A stretch of 64,000 bases of DNA from Verticillium longisporum (GCA_019188255.1 JAETXT010000010.1:1612001-1676000); one strand, 5' to 3'. Positions 13,054 to 25,229 are shown, numbered from the stretch's first letter. Notes: generated from the sequence alone by a model not told the origin. A program made the numbers and translations.

Positions 13054-16000
13054 ACCGCGCGCTCAACTTTGACTCCTTCTTCTCGTACTTCATTTAATGC
13101 TTCTTCACAAATGGATTCTGCTGATGCTCAACTTAGCTCGACTGCCTTCATACGAGGAGCGAACACGATCCATATGCCAGGTCCGAAGCCACAGCCAGCA
13201 TGAATGAGCAGGACTATGATCATGTTCTTGTGTTCCACACACGAGGCTACATTGTCCAGGTTATGCTCTAATCGAACTGTTCATGCGATGCTTCGTTGAT
13301 CATCTCAAGCTGCCAATGCCCAGGACTGATAGTCGCTAAATTGTGCTTGTAGGGTGTCCCTCGACAACTGCATCGACTCGTACATGTGCACGCTCTGCTG
13401 TTGGATTTGGAAGCTGTAGAGTAGAGCACGGTGAAATTTCAACTCGTGTCCTGGGTCTTCACGTCGAGAGACCCTACATCGCCTTGGTTTGATCTCTTGT
13501 TTCTATGAAGAAAACCTAGCGAGATGCTGATTGCTCCAATGCCAATCATATTCAAGCGTATCGACCAAGTATTTGAGAAGGGTGGTATAATCTACAATAT
13601 AGCAAGGGTGGCAACGACGGAAACCGCCCGGGGCGCTTTCTTTGGAGCCATAGAGTCCGGGCCGAAAGAAATTCGTCCCTGCTCCGCCGCACATCCATCT
13701 GCCGAGGCCCAAGAATTGAGCATACCAAAGGCGGATCATTCAAGTCATGCAAACATAGGATTAGACGTCGTTTGTATCACGATGTTTAAACAAATGATGT
13801 CTATCAGGATCCATCTATTTCCGGTGGCTCTGGACTAACAAACCAGGTCTTCCTCCTGGCATCACACCACCGCTGATAATCCTTGAGAACAGTGGAGAGC
13901 CCTGAAGCGGATAACACGAGCAGCCTTCATCAAGTCACAGACAATACGCGCTGGATTAATGGGTATAATAAGAGCTGCAGCTATCAAGATTGTGAGTTCG
14001 TGCTGACCTTCGGAAGACCTCTTCACTCTTTTGCAGACCGCAATCCTGGCGGCTGGAAATCCAAGGAGGCGCTTGACGAGAAAACTTCTTTAGGATTTTG
14101 ACATGCGTCCCGGCAAGATCGAACACCTTGATGCTCTATTTGTTCGTTCAGGGTTACTCGGAGGCATCTGCGAAGGAACCAAAACAAGCGGCTTGGGGAG
14201 CTATTCTGGGGGTGCGAGATTGCAGAGGCTAATAAAGGGCCACAAGCGGCCCTCTGACATGCCAAGACTCAGCTTTCAGGTGATCTTCCATCATGTACCT
14301 GACAGCTGACTGCATGAAATCCCTGCGGAAGCCCCTCACTCCTCTGTGAGAGAACCTTTGAGAAAGAAGAGACATCAGAGCTGCTATGGTTGTCTTGGTT
14401 CTCGAGGATTTCGGAATTGGGAGCGAGGGAATGGAGGATTTGCAAAGTAGGATAAATCATGAAGTACAGTCTCGGGGTTCTTCGCAATGTGGACGCAACG
14501 TTGGGGTCGGTCCTTAGGAGATCACTCATCATCGTCTGGAAGTTAGTCGAGTAACCGGCCATTTTAGGTCATGATATGAATGGAGGTTGGCTGACTACAT
14601 CGATCGAGTCCTTGTTAAGTCACGAGATTTTGCTGGCTTGAACAAATATTCATCGGTCAAATCCGATCAAGTCAAACATCTCTCTTGTTTCCCACAGCCA
14701 ATATCAGCATGGGCATGCCTGTGTTAATATTCACTTGTGTGTTTGCTATCGAAATCCAAGTAACAGCTTGAAAACGGCTTTCGAGGGAGTGACTCAATAT
14801 GATCTAGCTCGTAAGCGTATGCTGTTGGAGTGCCTAGTAGGTATGCATCCGGTGAGCATGATATAACAGGTTGTAAAATCGGCGAAAGTGCATACATCAC
14901 AGAAGACCCTCCTGAGGGCTTCGTCAATGCCAGCTTCCGACGAGGACTTCTCCCCAGCACGATGTCAGCATGGGAATTCTAACACTCTTGAACAAACATC
15001 AAGGAACGCTCACTCGGCGTCTACAGTCCCCCCCGGATTACTGAAGGTCTAGACTTCCAAGCGAGGAAGCCTGTTACAAAGGCACGCCAGGGCGTCTGGT
15101 GGAGGTGTCGTTGCAGAGGGACCCACCGCACGCACATGTAGCTGTGCAGCCCCTCACCTCACCAGTGACGTCAGAGGGCTATGAGAGAGCTACGACTCTG
15201 ATCGTGAGGCACCTAGCGCGATCGTGAACCTGCAGATGGCGCATGTCACGAAGGAAGTGAGATGTTTTGAAAGATAAGGATTTCGCGCTGAGGTCTGATG
15301 GCAGACGGCGAAGACTCACCGCCATATGGGCTGCAGCGTTCAGAGACGAACATTGCTGCTGATCCCGTCCCAGCAAGCGCCCCAAACGCTGGTCGATGGG
15401 AGCTTGTCAACCTGGTCCGACTCCGACAGTGGCCCCACCGAGATCATCTCGCTGGCGGTCCACCAGGCTGCCCAGCCTCGCGGCTTGGCGGCCTGTGAAT
15501 GGCTCTCGGGTCAGAGCCAAGAAGGCAGCGGAACGTGCGGACACATGCATTACAAAAAGTAAGGAGATGCAGGATAGTCACGTTAGGTAATCGGCGTGCT
15601 GGAGCAATCAGAGGCTACCTTTCCACCAGCTGGTCATGTCAGCTCTACGAATCAAGAACGGGCGGCCGTTGGGGGGCAGAAGCTCAGCGGAGCGCGACAG
15701 GGAAGAGAGGGTCCCCGGATCCCCGAGCGACGTCTGAAATTCGGCCTTTTCGTTAGGAGAATAGGGGGTGGTTTCTCGCGTGGTGTCGAGACGTGCACTC
15801 TCAAATCCATTGATCAAACTCGTGTCTCGTTCACTCTCACCTTTTCTGTCCCTTCCCGTCTCTTGTCTCTCGCCCAAACCTCACCCGACAAACCCGCTGT
15901 TCGTTTCTGTTTCGCTCGCTGACGCGCGGTCCCCCCGTCGCGATCCTGCTTTCACGCGACCGAGTCCCCTTGACCCAGCATTTGACTCGAGACCACATCT

Positions 16001-16552
16001 CGCGCGCGCACACACACGCATCGCAGCACATGACGAACCAGGACCCTCTTCGCCTCGCACACCCTCGTCGACGTCCCGGACTCAGCAGACTGCTCCGCAG
16101 CACACGGCCTGTCACCTGAATCGGCATTTGTACACGTGAGTCCCTCCGGCTGGTCTTCTTTCGTGTCCTTGTCTGGCTTGCTGCCCCCATCACATCCTAG
16201 CTTGGCACGATGTTTCTCATCGTGCAGCGACGGCCTCTCGTCAAGTGGATTCTGCGGAGCTCTCTGGCGCATCTCCAGACTGGCGGGGAGGGGGGCCAGC
16301 GAGATGTAGAGAGGCAGAGGAGCTGGGGAAGAAAAGATGGGGTGTTGGATGGCATCTGATCGAATGGTCGATTCCGTCACATCGTGTCCGATTCCCTGTC
16401 ACATTTGCCCTTCTCCGTTCCCCTTCCCCTCTGTGTGTCTGACCCTTCTGGATTTCCCTGTCTCCCGACGCGCGCCAGTCGCCTGTCCTGGGCCCTCGAG
16501 ACAGATGGTCGCTCGAGCGTGCACCAGGCGTGCGGCCTGGAAAAGGTTGTCC

Positions 16553-16608
16553 TCTGGGCACTTTCCAGGGAAGGGCAGTCTCTGGGCACTTTCCTGGGAA
16601 GGGCAGTC
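16553..16608 (+). repeat. 28-base tandem duplication
   Basis: Two adjacent copies of a 28-base unit (TCTGGGCACTTTCC, A or T, then GGGAAGGGCAGTC), at 16553-16580 and 16581-16608, differing by one base. It lies in the putative leader of the transporter. Confidence 0.9.
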
Positions 16609-17318
16609 TGCTGAGCCCTCTGCGTGCTGTGTGAGCCTGCTGAGAGGTCGCCCAAGACACGGTGCCCCGCACCGGCCTTCGCTCAGCCTTACAGTGGTCT
16701 CTTGGCGCGTGGGGACACCTCGCACTGTCCTTGGGTCAGTCGAGATGGGCAGGTTCAGGAGGAGGCTCCTCTTATCTCTGGAGACATGTTTGAATCTCTG
16801 AGGTTTCTGGACAGCAAGAGAGACACACACTCAACTGGCGGCCCAACAGCCGTTATCTGGACCACGGTGCGGCAGACAGTGTCCATCAGTGGAGCCCAGC
16901 GGTGCCTGCCCAGTGCGCACCCGCCAACCCAGTGCTGCCTTCCCTGCTGTGCTGCTGTCGTGCTACTCCTGCCGTTGCTGTACGCTGACGCCTGCCTCCA
17001 CCCAGATGCCGGTCGGACCCAGTTCCTGATCAATCAGTCCCTGATTCACCCTTCAGCCAGCCTCTCTCAGCCTGTCCTTCTGCTTGTCGGCCTGCCTGCA
17101 TCTTCGCTTCACATAAACGGCCGCATTCCTTTCGTTTCCCTCTTCCATCCGCCCCCCCTCCCCCCTTTCACAACCCCCCAATCTTTCAAGCGGAAGGGAG
17201 CTGCTGCCATACAGCCCCATCACCGCCCAAGATTCCCTCTTCACAGTCCGCCCGTCTTCCCTCCAACATCCCCCTTCGAACCCTGCCTTCTCGCTCGGAC
17301 CAGGAACAGGCGACGTCA

Positions 17319-19572
17319 TTGCTGGGTGCCCACCAGAGCCCCGACCCCGACTCTCCCTCCCGCCGTCACGGCCGCGGCCACCAGCACCAACACCAACACC
17401 ATCACGGCCACGGCCACGGCCACGACTACGACCAAAAGTCCATTGCGTCCGGCTCCGAATCCTCTTGGACCGACACGGGCGACATTGCCGAGCAGCTCGG
17501 CGACGAGGACCCCCTGCGCTTCCAGCTCGACCACGACGCCGATGACGAGCTGCTCGCCGGCCTAGCACGACGACATACCAAGAGTCACAACCCGCAAAAG
17601 CGAGTCCGCATCCAGCCTCCCGCCGGACACGCCCATCGCGCCCCCTCGAGGCCGGGCCCCGTCGACAAGGAGGCCATCGAGGTCCCTCGCATCCAGAAAC
17701 CTCGTCCCACCCTCACCCTTCGCGCCCTCGGCTTCATCATGACCGGCGGACGCTCCGTCCATGGCCTCACCGGCAAGGCCCTGGTGTACTTCACCAGCAT
17801 CTTCGTGTCATTGGGCGTCTTCCTCTTCGGATACGACCAGGGTGTCATGTCGGGAATCATCACGTACAACATGCCCCCTCTCCTGACCCCATCCCTACTC
17901 CCTTTCTGTCCCTTGCTGACGACGCCCCACCTCTAGCGGTCCCTTCTTCAAGGCCTACTTCCACGATCCCTCAAGAGCCGAGGTCGGCACCATGGTGGCC
18001 ATTCTCGAGATCGGCGCCTTCATCTCCTCCCTCATTGTCGGTCGCGTCGGTGACATTATAGGCCGCCGCAAGACCATTTTCTACGGCTCCATCATCTTCT
18101 TCGTCGGTGGTGCCTTGCAGACCATGGCCAACGGCATGCCCATGATGATGCTCGGCCGTATCATTGCCGGTTTCGGTGTCGGTGCCCTGTCGACCATTGT
18201 GCCCGTGTACCAGTCCGAGATCTCTCCTCCTCATAACCGTGGCAAGCTCGCCTGCATTGAGTTCTCGGGTAACATCATCGGCTACGCCACGTCGGTCTGG
18301 GTCGATTACTTCTGTGGCTTCATCCAGAGCGACATGTCCTGGCGCGTTCCGCTGATGATGCAGTGTATCATGGGCGCCCTGCTCGGCCTCGGCAGCCTGA
18401 TCATTGTCGAGTCGCCCCGATGGCTCCTCGATACGGACCGTGACGAAGAGGGCATCATTGTCATTGCTGACCTGTACGGCAAGGGTGACATTCACAACCC
18501 CAAGGCCCGTGAGGAGTTCCGTGAGATTAAGATGAATGTCCTGCTCCAGCGCCAGGAAGGCGAGCGTTCCTACGCCGAGATGTTCCGCCGCTACGGCACC
18601 CGTGTCTTCATCGCCATGTCCGCACAGGGCCTGGCCCAGCTCAACGGCATCAACGTCATCTCGTACTACGCACCCTACGTCTTTGAGTCGGCCGGCTGGG
18701 TCGGACAGGATGCTGTGCTGATGACCGGCATCAACGGCATCACGTACTTTTTGTCGACCATTCCCCGTGGTACCTCGTCGACAGGTGGGGACGCCGGCCT
18801 ATCCTGCTCAGCGGTGCCATCCTGATGGCTGTCTCCTTGTCGCTCATCTCGTACTTCATCTACCTCGACGTGTCGTGGACGCCGACGTGCGTCGTCATCT
18901 TTGTCATGATCTACAACGCAGCCTTTGGCTACTCGTGGGGTCCGATCCCCTGGCTGTACCCTCCCGAGATTCTGCCGCTCAGCATCCGTTCCAAGGGTGC
19001 CAGTCTGTCGACGGCCACCAACTGGGCGTTCAACTGGCTGGTCGGCGAGATGACCCCCATCCTGCAGGAATGGATCAAGTGGCGGATGTACCTGATCCAT
19101 GCCTTCTTCTGCGTCGTCAGTTTCGTTGTCGGTGAGTGTATTCCGTTCTACAATGTCGTGCGCGCATGGACACTGACCGTCTCCAGTCTACTTTGTGTAC
19201 CCCGAAACATGTGGTGTCCGTCTCGAGGAGATGGACTCGCTGTTTGGCGACGCCAGCACGGCCATTGGCACGCCCTCGATCCACGCCGCCGAGACAGGAT
19301 CGCTCATGCAGTACGGCTCGCCTGCATCGGCCATGCGTCCCGGTGTCGGTCCAGACCGCGCGATCCCAGGACTGTCGCTCGACCCGGCCGACGCCGCAGC
19401 CATCGATGGCAAGGCGTCGCACCTCGGCGGCGTCAACGACGCCGACGCCAGCAGCACCATCAGCGGCTGGGTGTCGCGCGTCGTCGGCCGCACCCGCGGC
19501 GACAGCAGTGCCGGCGGCGGACGATACGCGCCGGTCAACCAGACGGGCGACGGTGGGGACGAGAGGGACTAG
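17319..19572 (+). CDS. MFS sugar-porter family transporter, one apparent frameshift
   Basis: Plasma-membrane hexose/polyol-type transporter of the sugar porter family. Exons 17319-17863, 17937-19131 and 19187-19572. Family signatures are FGYDQGVMSG in helix 1, GRVGDIIGRRK between helices 2 and 3, ESPRWLL before the central loop, AQLNGINVISYYAPYVF in helix 7, and YPETCGVRLEEMD after helix 12. A cytoplasmic N-terminus of about 150 residues is His-rich, and the C-tail is about 120 residues. The frame breaks at the C run 18763-18766: upstream reads FLSTIP, and the conserved WYLVDRWGRRPILLSG continues one frame over. Adding one C makes the coding length 2127, divisible by three. The start is unresolved: the codon at 17319 is TTG, the first in-frame ATG is at 17739, and the conserved N-terminus begins earlier, so an upstream exon is likely. 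Substrate cannot be told. Confidence 0.88.
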
Positions 19573-20799
19573 CTGCCTTTCCGTGACGGCGCTACACTGT
19601 TGCATTGCATATAGACGGTGGCATGGTGCTTTGTCTCGAGCTCATGATTGAGCGTCAGAGGAAAGCGTGTGGATTTATGAGAGAATTGGAAAGAATAGAT
19701 GGATGACGCCTGGCAGCTGCCAGTATTGGATACTACATGGCTATGTACGAGGTACGGGTGTTAGATGCCGCCTTTCGGGGCTGGCTACTCGAATGAATGG
19801 TTTTAGCGTCAAGCTCTGGATGCACCGTAGCGTGTTTTGACCTGACCGTGTCGTCTCTCGCGAGATGCCTTGCTGTTCAGAATGAGAAAGGTTGAGGATG
19901 GATGGGGAGGCTTCAGAGTGACCAAAGTGGCCGTCGTTGACATGCCTCACATACCTCGTCTTTCAGTGGCCTGATCAAGTGGCTTCCGTGACACGCTGTT
20001 TTGAAGGCCTGCTACGAGATCTGAACCCCGAGAGGTGCTAAGCTTGGGTATTTTTGCTCCGATCATGTGTTGATCAACTCGAACGCCGAGCGAGACTAAA
20101 AAAAACCCATCAACCCACCAAATCTGCTATACGCGGTAGGGGATCGATCCGACACGGATATGCATCATTTGAGATGAGGAGATTGGGCCTCGCATACCAA
20201 GTACATGTCACACTTGTTCTAACATGGAGAGTATTGGCAAAAGAGTTCAGGACCGAGTCGGTCCCTACATCTCTGTCGTCGGTTCTCGATTTCATCGCCG
20301 CCCTTCAGAAGCTCAATTTTTTTTGGTCTCCCCCTCTCGCCTCCCCCTCTTGCCTCCCCCTCTCCGGCTGCCGGACTCGAACTCGGATGGTTGTGAGGGG
20401 TTTTTGGAATTGGTTCTGGGGACGGTGGGATGGTTCGTTCGGCGGCGTATACGACTCGGCCACGGTGGCTTTTTTCGGTCGTCGACGGGAGGAAGGGGAC
20501 ACAGGTTGCTTATGAAGGGCAGCGAGAAGTCTGCTGGTGGCCGTCAGGGTGTTGTCGATGTCATGGCGTGTTGGCCAGCCACAAAGCATATACCCCCTTA
20601 GGTACGGTATGGTGTTGCGACTTCTTCGGGGTGACATGCCACTAGGGTGCACGCTGTCCGAGATGATCAGGTCCTTCCAAGAATGGCGAAAGTGCATTCG
20701 CTGACATCTCGCGTTCCTCGGCCGTAGACCTCCAGCTGCGCTTGAGAGCTGATGAAAAAAGAGTCCTCCCCACCGTGCCCCGCGTCTCACGTCCCCTCC
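19573..20799. other. Convergent intergenic region MFS transporter/PITH gene
   Basis: 1.2 kb with no supported gene. It contains a C-rich 13-base tandem repeat near 20.35 kb. Open frames here lack motifs. Confidence 0.55.
20330..20368 (+). repeat. 13-base pyrimidine tandem repeat, three copies
   Basis: Units CCCCCTCTCGCCT, CCCCCTCTTGCCT and CCCCCTCTCCGGC follow each other directly. This pyrimidine tract lies in noncoding DNA. Confidence 0.85.
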
Positions 20800-21606
20800 T
20801 CACATCCCATCCCCCCTCCCTCCAATCCCGCCCCCAACCTGGTTGACCCCCGTCCCCTTGACCGCGTGATCGCTCGGCCGCGCGGCGCTCTCGTAGACGA
20901 TATTCGTCGGCGCCCGGCCGAGCGCCGTCCACTCGCCGCGAAAGCCGACATACGAAAGGCGCGTGACGTCGTCGTCGCCGGCGGAGAAGTTGTCCGGGAT
21001 GAAGAGCGTCAGGCGGCGGACCTTGGCGAAGAGGGCGCGCCGCACGGGGATCTCCTGCACGTCGGACGTCTGCGCGAGCTCAAACGTCTGCGTCGGCGGG
21101 CTGTCCTCGGCCGACGCGAAGTCGAGGTCGTCGCGGTTGAGGAAGACGTGCAGGGTGCGCGGCGCCGAGGGCGCGGGGGACGTGCGGAGGAGGAGGGCGT
21201 GGAGCTTGACCTGGGCGGTGAATCTGGGGTTGTCCCTCTTTCGTCAGCATGGCTTCTCGGGACGCCGTCATGGGGAAAGCACCGCGGCCTTTTCTTGGGG
21301 GGGGGCATCTTCGGCGATGCGACGCGGGGTGGCAAAGCTCGCGGAGACTCACGGCACGGTCATGAGCAGCTGTTCGTCGGCGTCGCTCTCGAGCTCGACG
21401 TCCACGCTGAGCCGGTCGGCCCATGTCTTCTTCACGATGGCTCGTCCGCTGTCGGGCACGGCCTCGTTGAGCGTCGTGATCTCGTCAAAGTTGATCTGCT
21501 GGTACAGCGAGTGCTGCAACGCCGGCGTGATGTCGTCTGAATGGTCGTGCTCGTGGCCATGGTGGTCATCGCCACCGTGGCTATGATGCTCGTGCGAGCA
21601 GGACAT
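20800..21606 (-). CDS. PITH domain-containing protein
   Basis: Two exons on the minus strand, 21353-21606 and 20800-21223, giving 225 residues, normal for stand-alone PITH proteins. The PITH domain (also at the C-terminus of thioredoxin-like protein 1, where it contacts the proteasome) spans about residues 30-205. Visible motifs are NFDEITTLNEAVPDSGR, LLLRTS, VRRLTLFIPDNFSAGD and RLSYVGFRGEWTAL, and the tail ends GGGIGGRGDGM. The first 25 residues are His/Asp-rich (SCSHEHHSHGGDDHHGHEHD), common in fungal members and possibly metal-binding. Donor GTGAGT and acceptor CCCCAG join VP|FTAQVKLH in frame. The start at 21606 is the first ATG and gives the usual MSCSHEH opening. The molecular role of the fungal protein is not known to me. 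Confidence 0.9.
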
Positions 21607-21981
21607 GGCGCTTGGTACGACTTTCGTTCGATGTGCGTCTTCTGTCGGTAAGATGTTAATGGTCAATTGGACTTCTTAATCGGTGGGCATGAGGTTGCTG
21701 ATGAAGGGTCACGACGTTGGATGAGGTTGGCGGGGAACGGTTGTGGGTGGATCGTTTGTCACGGACCCAGTTTCCTCGTCAAGACGACTGTTGAGCTTGG
21801 GAACATGACAATAGCCCAGCATAGGTCATCATATTTCCAATCCTTTGGTGGTCACTACAATCATGCATGTCATTCTTTCTCTTGCCAGGTAAACAACCAT
21901 GTTCTATGCAATCTCACATTTCTCCAATTATGGGTATCTCAAAACTACGGCTAAACAAACCAACTCCAAGGTCCCTGCATC
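21607..21981. other. Intergenic region PITH/RRN6
   Basis: 375 bases between two minus-strand genes: the PITH promoter and the RRN6 3' UTR. No distinct motif seen. Confidence 0.55.
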
Positions 21982-24900
21982 CTAAAATCCACCCCTCCGC
22001 TTCGCCTTCTTCTTTCCCTGCGGCCGCCGCCCATGTATCCCTGGCACTGTCTGCGACATGATCATAGCCGGCGCCAGCTGCGATGAGCTTAGCATCTGTG
22101 ATGACGGCAACAGCGGTCGGAACGCGATCTGGGGCTGCTGTGAAACGGCCGGCGGCAAGACCAGCGAGCGAGCCGGCATGGACGGCGAGGAAGGTAGCCG
22201 GGGAATCTGAGACGACGTTGCAATATCCTGGATCGCAGCCTGCGAAGAACCGTCCATGATGCGGCTACGCTTCTGTCGCCTCGATTCTATCCGCTGGAAT
22301 CGACTTCGGACGGCCTCCAACCGCTGAGACGAGGCCATGAGGACGCTCGACTGGTATTCCTGCATGGGCACGCCACGCTCTTCTGGCCAGTACGAAAGAA
22401 CTGGGTGAGGCGGGCCTGCAATCTTGGCCTCCTTGTTGACGTGACGGGCGAGCATGCTGAGCCGCTGCAGCGCGCCCGGGACACTCTTCTCCTGAGACGC
22501 TAGCTGTGATGTTTGAGATTGAGAGCTCTCAAGCTGTGAGCTCTCGAAATGCGACGAAGGGCCGGGCGATACAGAGGCCGTGGCGCGGGGTGTCGGATAG
22601 ACCGTCCGCTGCGAAGACACCGCCTGCGATGGTTGTTTCGGTCCTTTCGGTTCCGGCACCCAAGATGTGAGCCCGTCGTGGGTTTCGGATGAGGTAAAAT
22701 CAAAAGCCATAACACCGACGAGGGACCTTATCGAAGCCTCGACCGTTTCTGCCAGCGCGAGCCGTCTCGAGATCTGTGCCTCAGCCGAGGCATCTGTGGC
22801 CGGCCAAAGCTCTTCGCAATGTCGCCGCAAAGCTGAGAAGGAGAGATTGGCATCCGCAGGTAGGCCAAAGAAGCGGGCTGCCGTTGACTGGATGACAATT
22901 CGCTGGTCGTTGAGACCGTAAAATTCATGCAATTGCGCATCCCAAACTTCTTCGTCGGCCTCGTCGATCGGAGGAGCTTCCATTGCGGGCTGATAGTCTC
23001 GCCTGTTCATGTCAGCACGTGTTTGCATCAAGATCGCTGCGTGTCAATCTTACAATGTGCTCAGCGGCAGCTGTTGGTCCTCCATACCGAGGCATTGTGC
23101 CACTGCCCGATGGATTAGGTCGAAGCCCTGAAAGGGGCCTTTAGCCTCAACCCTTCGACTCTCCATCGCCACCGTCTCCATCGAAACTCCCACGCGGAAG
23201 AACAGCAGGTCGATGCCCTCAACCTTGCTCCTTGGCCAACGTCGTGCGGAGCCTGGACCATCCTGTATGAGTGCTAGGTCCCCGCCAGCGCCTTGCCTGA
23301 GTCGGAAGAGTTCATCCATCTCGCCAAAGGCGTCTGGCACCGCAAAAACTTCGGCAAGCTGCTGGATGAAGGCTGTTCTTCGCTGATTCACAATCTTTCT
23401 CTTCTTTCCCGTCACCTTGAGCGTGTTAGGAACGCGAACGTCATCGTGAGAACTAGATGTGGCCACCACCAGCGAGCATTTTAAACCAAGATCTTGATTC
23501 AGGACAAATAGTTGCCAAAAATGGTCGTCACGGTCCATGTGTGCTGCGCCGGGGCCCGTCGAGGGCGTGGAGGCGGTCAAAATGGCTGGTGCGAGGCAAA
23601 AAGTCTGCATTTCGAGGCCATTCTCATCCTCTCCTTGGCCAATGCCCGGTACGCGGACCATGTGATGCTGGAATTGAGGCAGGCTCGTCGTCTCGTGTGT
23701 GCTGAAGGCGTAAATATCGATATCGGGATTGCGGCTTGAATGTAAGCAAACAAGGCTAGCATCGTCGCCGAGGCTCGACCAGCCATGATGCACCTTCAGC
23801 TTCAGAAATCGATTGTTGGCGCTACGTAGGTGGGCGCACGATAGGAGAATCCTGGGTCCACTTGCGGTCTGACCAGCTGCCACTGGCGGAGAAATCTCAA
23901 TCCAGAACAAGCTCGTAGTCGTCAGGACGAAAATTTGGCGCTGGTTGGCAGGGTTTTGTTTGACATCAAGGATCAAGTCTTTGGGCGTTGTCCGTACTGG
24001 ACAGTCGAGAATGGTTGATGTGACAGTTCGCAAGTCAACAAGTGCAAGTTGTTTTTGACTCCAAACAATGAAAGCCGTAGCTCGCGAGGAAGCGCTTGGA
24101 GGAATGCCCCCAGAGTCCACCGCTGCCACCAGCGCAGCGTCCCAGTGATTCCAGTCTGACCCGGAAGTGCCGATCCACAATATGCCGTGCGTCGCCGCCA
24201 GCATTGTCGTCTCGGTCTGTGTTGGCGTAACGTCGAATATTCCCTGCTCAATGTGGCCGTGGAATCGAAGATCGGGCTCCAATCCGGGACGCGTGACTTT
24301 GAACCGGCCCTGCATCTCCCACACGTACCAATATCCAAAGTCGTCTACCACGGCCAAAAGTTCCGGCTTGCCCTCCGACCCTGGGCAGTAAGAAACATCA
24401 GCATGTGGGCGGCCTCCAGTGTCGTGACTCGAGACCACCATGACAGGCTTTGGGTCGATTCGTGAGGGCCGTTCGCGATCCTCTCCCACGCCTGAATGTT
24501 CCCTAGCCACAGGAATCGTCCGATACTGTGGCTTGAGGACCGTTGTTGCCAGTTTCTTCTGCACAATAATGTAGCGCGAGGGCTCATTTCCCACCAAGCT
24601 CATTGCTGCCTTGACCTGCAAGATGGGGCTGTCGTCATGCGCCCAATGGGCCACCTCGTCGGCGTCGTCGGCGTCAAGGTGTAGTCGATGGAGTGCGGGG
24701 CTCTGATGCGTGCCCCAGCGCCACGTCGAGTCTCGAAGAGCACAAAGACGAAGGAGCTGTCCGGATTCGCCTGCAGCTATGGCGATGACAGGTCTGACGC
24801 GCGGGCGTCGGGGATCCGTGAGATTGGCCATCTGGCCGATCGCCAGGAGAGGATGATTCGCAGACCGCGTGGCGTCATTGGACTCGCACATGAGGTCTGA

Positions 24901-25229
24901 AAGGAGATCGGACATGCCGGTGAATGCCTCTGGGTGAGTGCCGGCCAGCCATCGCTTGTGCTGTTTCTGCAGATCCCAGCTGATGGCGTTTGGCTTGACC
25001 GTTGTGGATGAAGGGTACCACACATCTGGCTGTTTCACAATGTGAAAGTTGGGTGCTGCAACTCGATCAGCAGTTGTTCCGTACTGTGGGGTGAGAATAA
25101 CCACCTACCTTGGCTTGTAGCCCTGCTCGCATGAAGCGTCGGCACGCCATCGTCAGTCCCTTCATAGGGCAAGAGAGTGATCCGCGTGGGACCATACACG
25201 CGGTCCCTCTCATCCACGGGCGCAGCCAT
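21982..25229 (-). CDS. RRN6: RNA polymerase I initiation factor Rrn6-like
   Basis: Subunit of the core factor that recruits Pol I to rDNA promoters (Rrn6/TAF1C family, nucleolar). Exons on the minus strand: 25109-25229, 23054-25055 and 21982-23002, giving 1047 residues. The N-terminal half is a WD/beta-propeller-type region (for example VLAVATGE-like IAIAAGESGQLLRLCAL, then LLAVVDDFGYWYVW), followed by a helical region. The C-terminus is Ser/Gln-rich, ending in the basic stretch GRRPQGKKKAKRRGGF typical of fungal Rrn6. Intron 1 (25056-25108, donor GTAGGT, acceptor TTGCAG) joins ATSQ|APNFHIVKQP in phase. Intron 2 (23003-23053, donor GTAAGA, acceptor AACAG) joins PLST|LRDYQPAME. The gene diverges from MZT1 642 bases away. 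Family call is from overall layout and the C-terminal signature. Confidence 0.9.

Larger units (their letters stand above)
9726..17318. other. 7.6 kb gene-poor region before the MFS transporter
   Basis: No confident gene. The left part (9.7-11.6 kb) and right part (15.7-17.3 kb) are GC- and pyrimidine-rich, while 12.4-15.1 kb is visibly richer in A+T. A minus-strand open frame at 12583-13053 (156 codons) has protein-like composition but I recognise no family. Smaller minus-strand frames at 13503-13739, 14269-14562 and 14724-14960 could be decayed exons. The segment 15.8-17.3 kb is rich in TCTC/CCTT and may be a long 5' leader or promoter of the transporter. The region also holds a CTG microsatellite and a 28-base tandem duplication. 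Confidence 0.5.

Noticed and set aside
16624..17565. A 313-codon plus-strand frame leading into the transporter
   Set aside because: It is in a different frame from the transporter N-terminus and runs through pyrimidine-rich leader DNA with Ser/Pro/Thr-rich chance translation.
18767..18784. An 18-base GTGGTACCTCGTCGACAG segment in the MFS gene that could look like a tiny GT-AG intron
   Set aside because: It is far too short for a spliceosomal intron, its length is a multiple of three so it does not mend the frame, and it encodes part of the conserved WYLVDRWGRR motif.
20370..20400. A TTCGAGTCCGG stretch (minus strand) resembling a tRNA T-arm
   Set aside because: The stem does not pair cleanly and no matching acceptor, D-arm or anticodon arm lies at the right distance.
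25081..25108. A 25-base intron in RRN6 ending at CCCCACAG
   Set aside because: Too short, and out of phase. The 53-base intron 25056-25108 has a branch-like CTGATC, ends in TTGCAG and keeps the frame.
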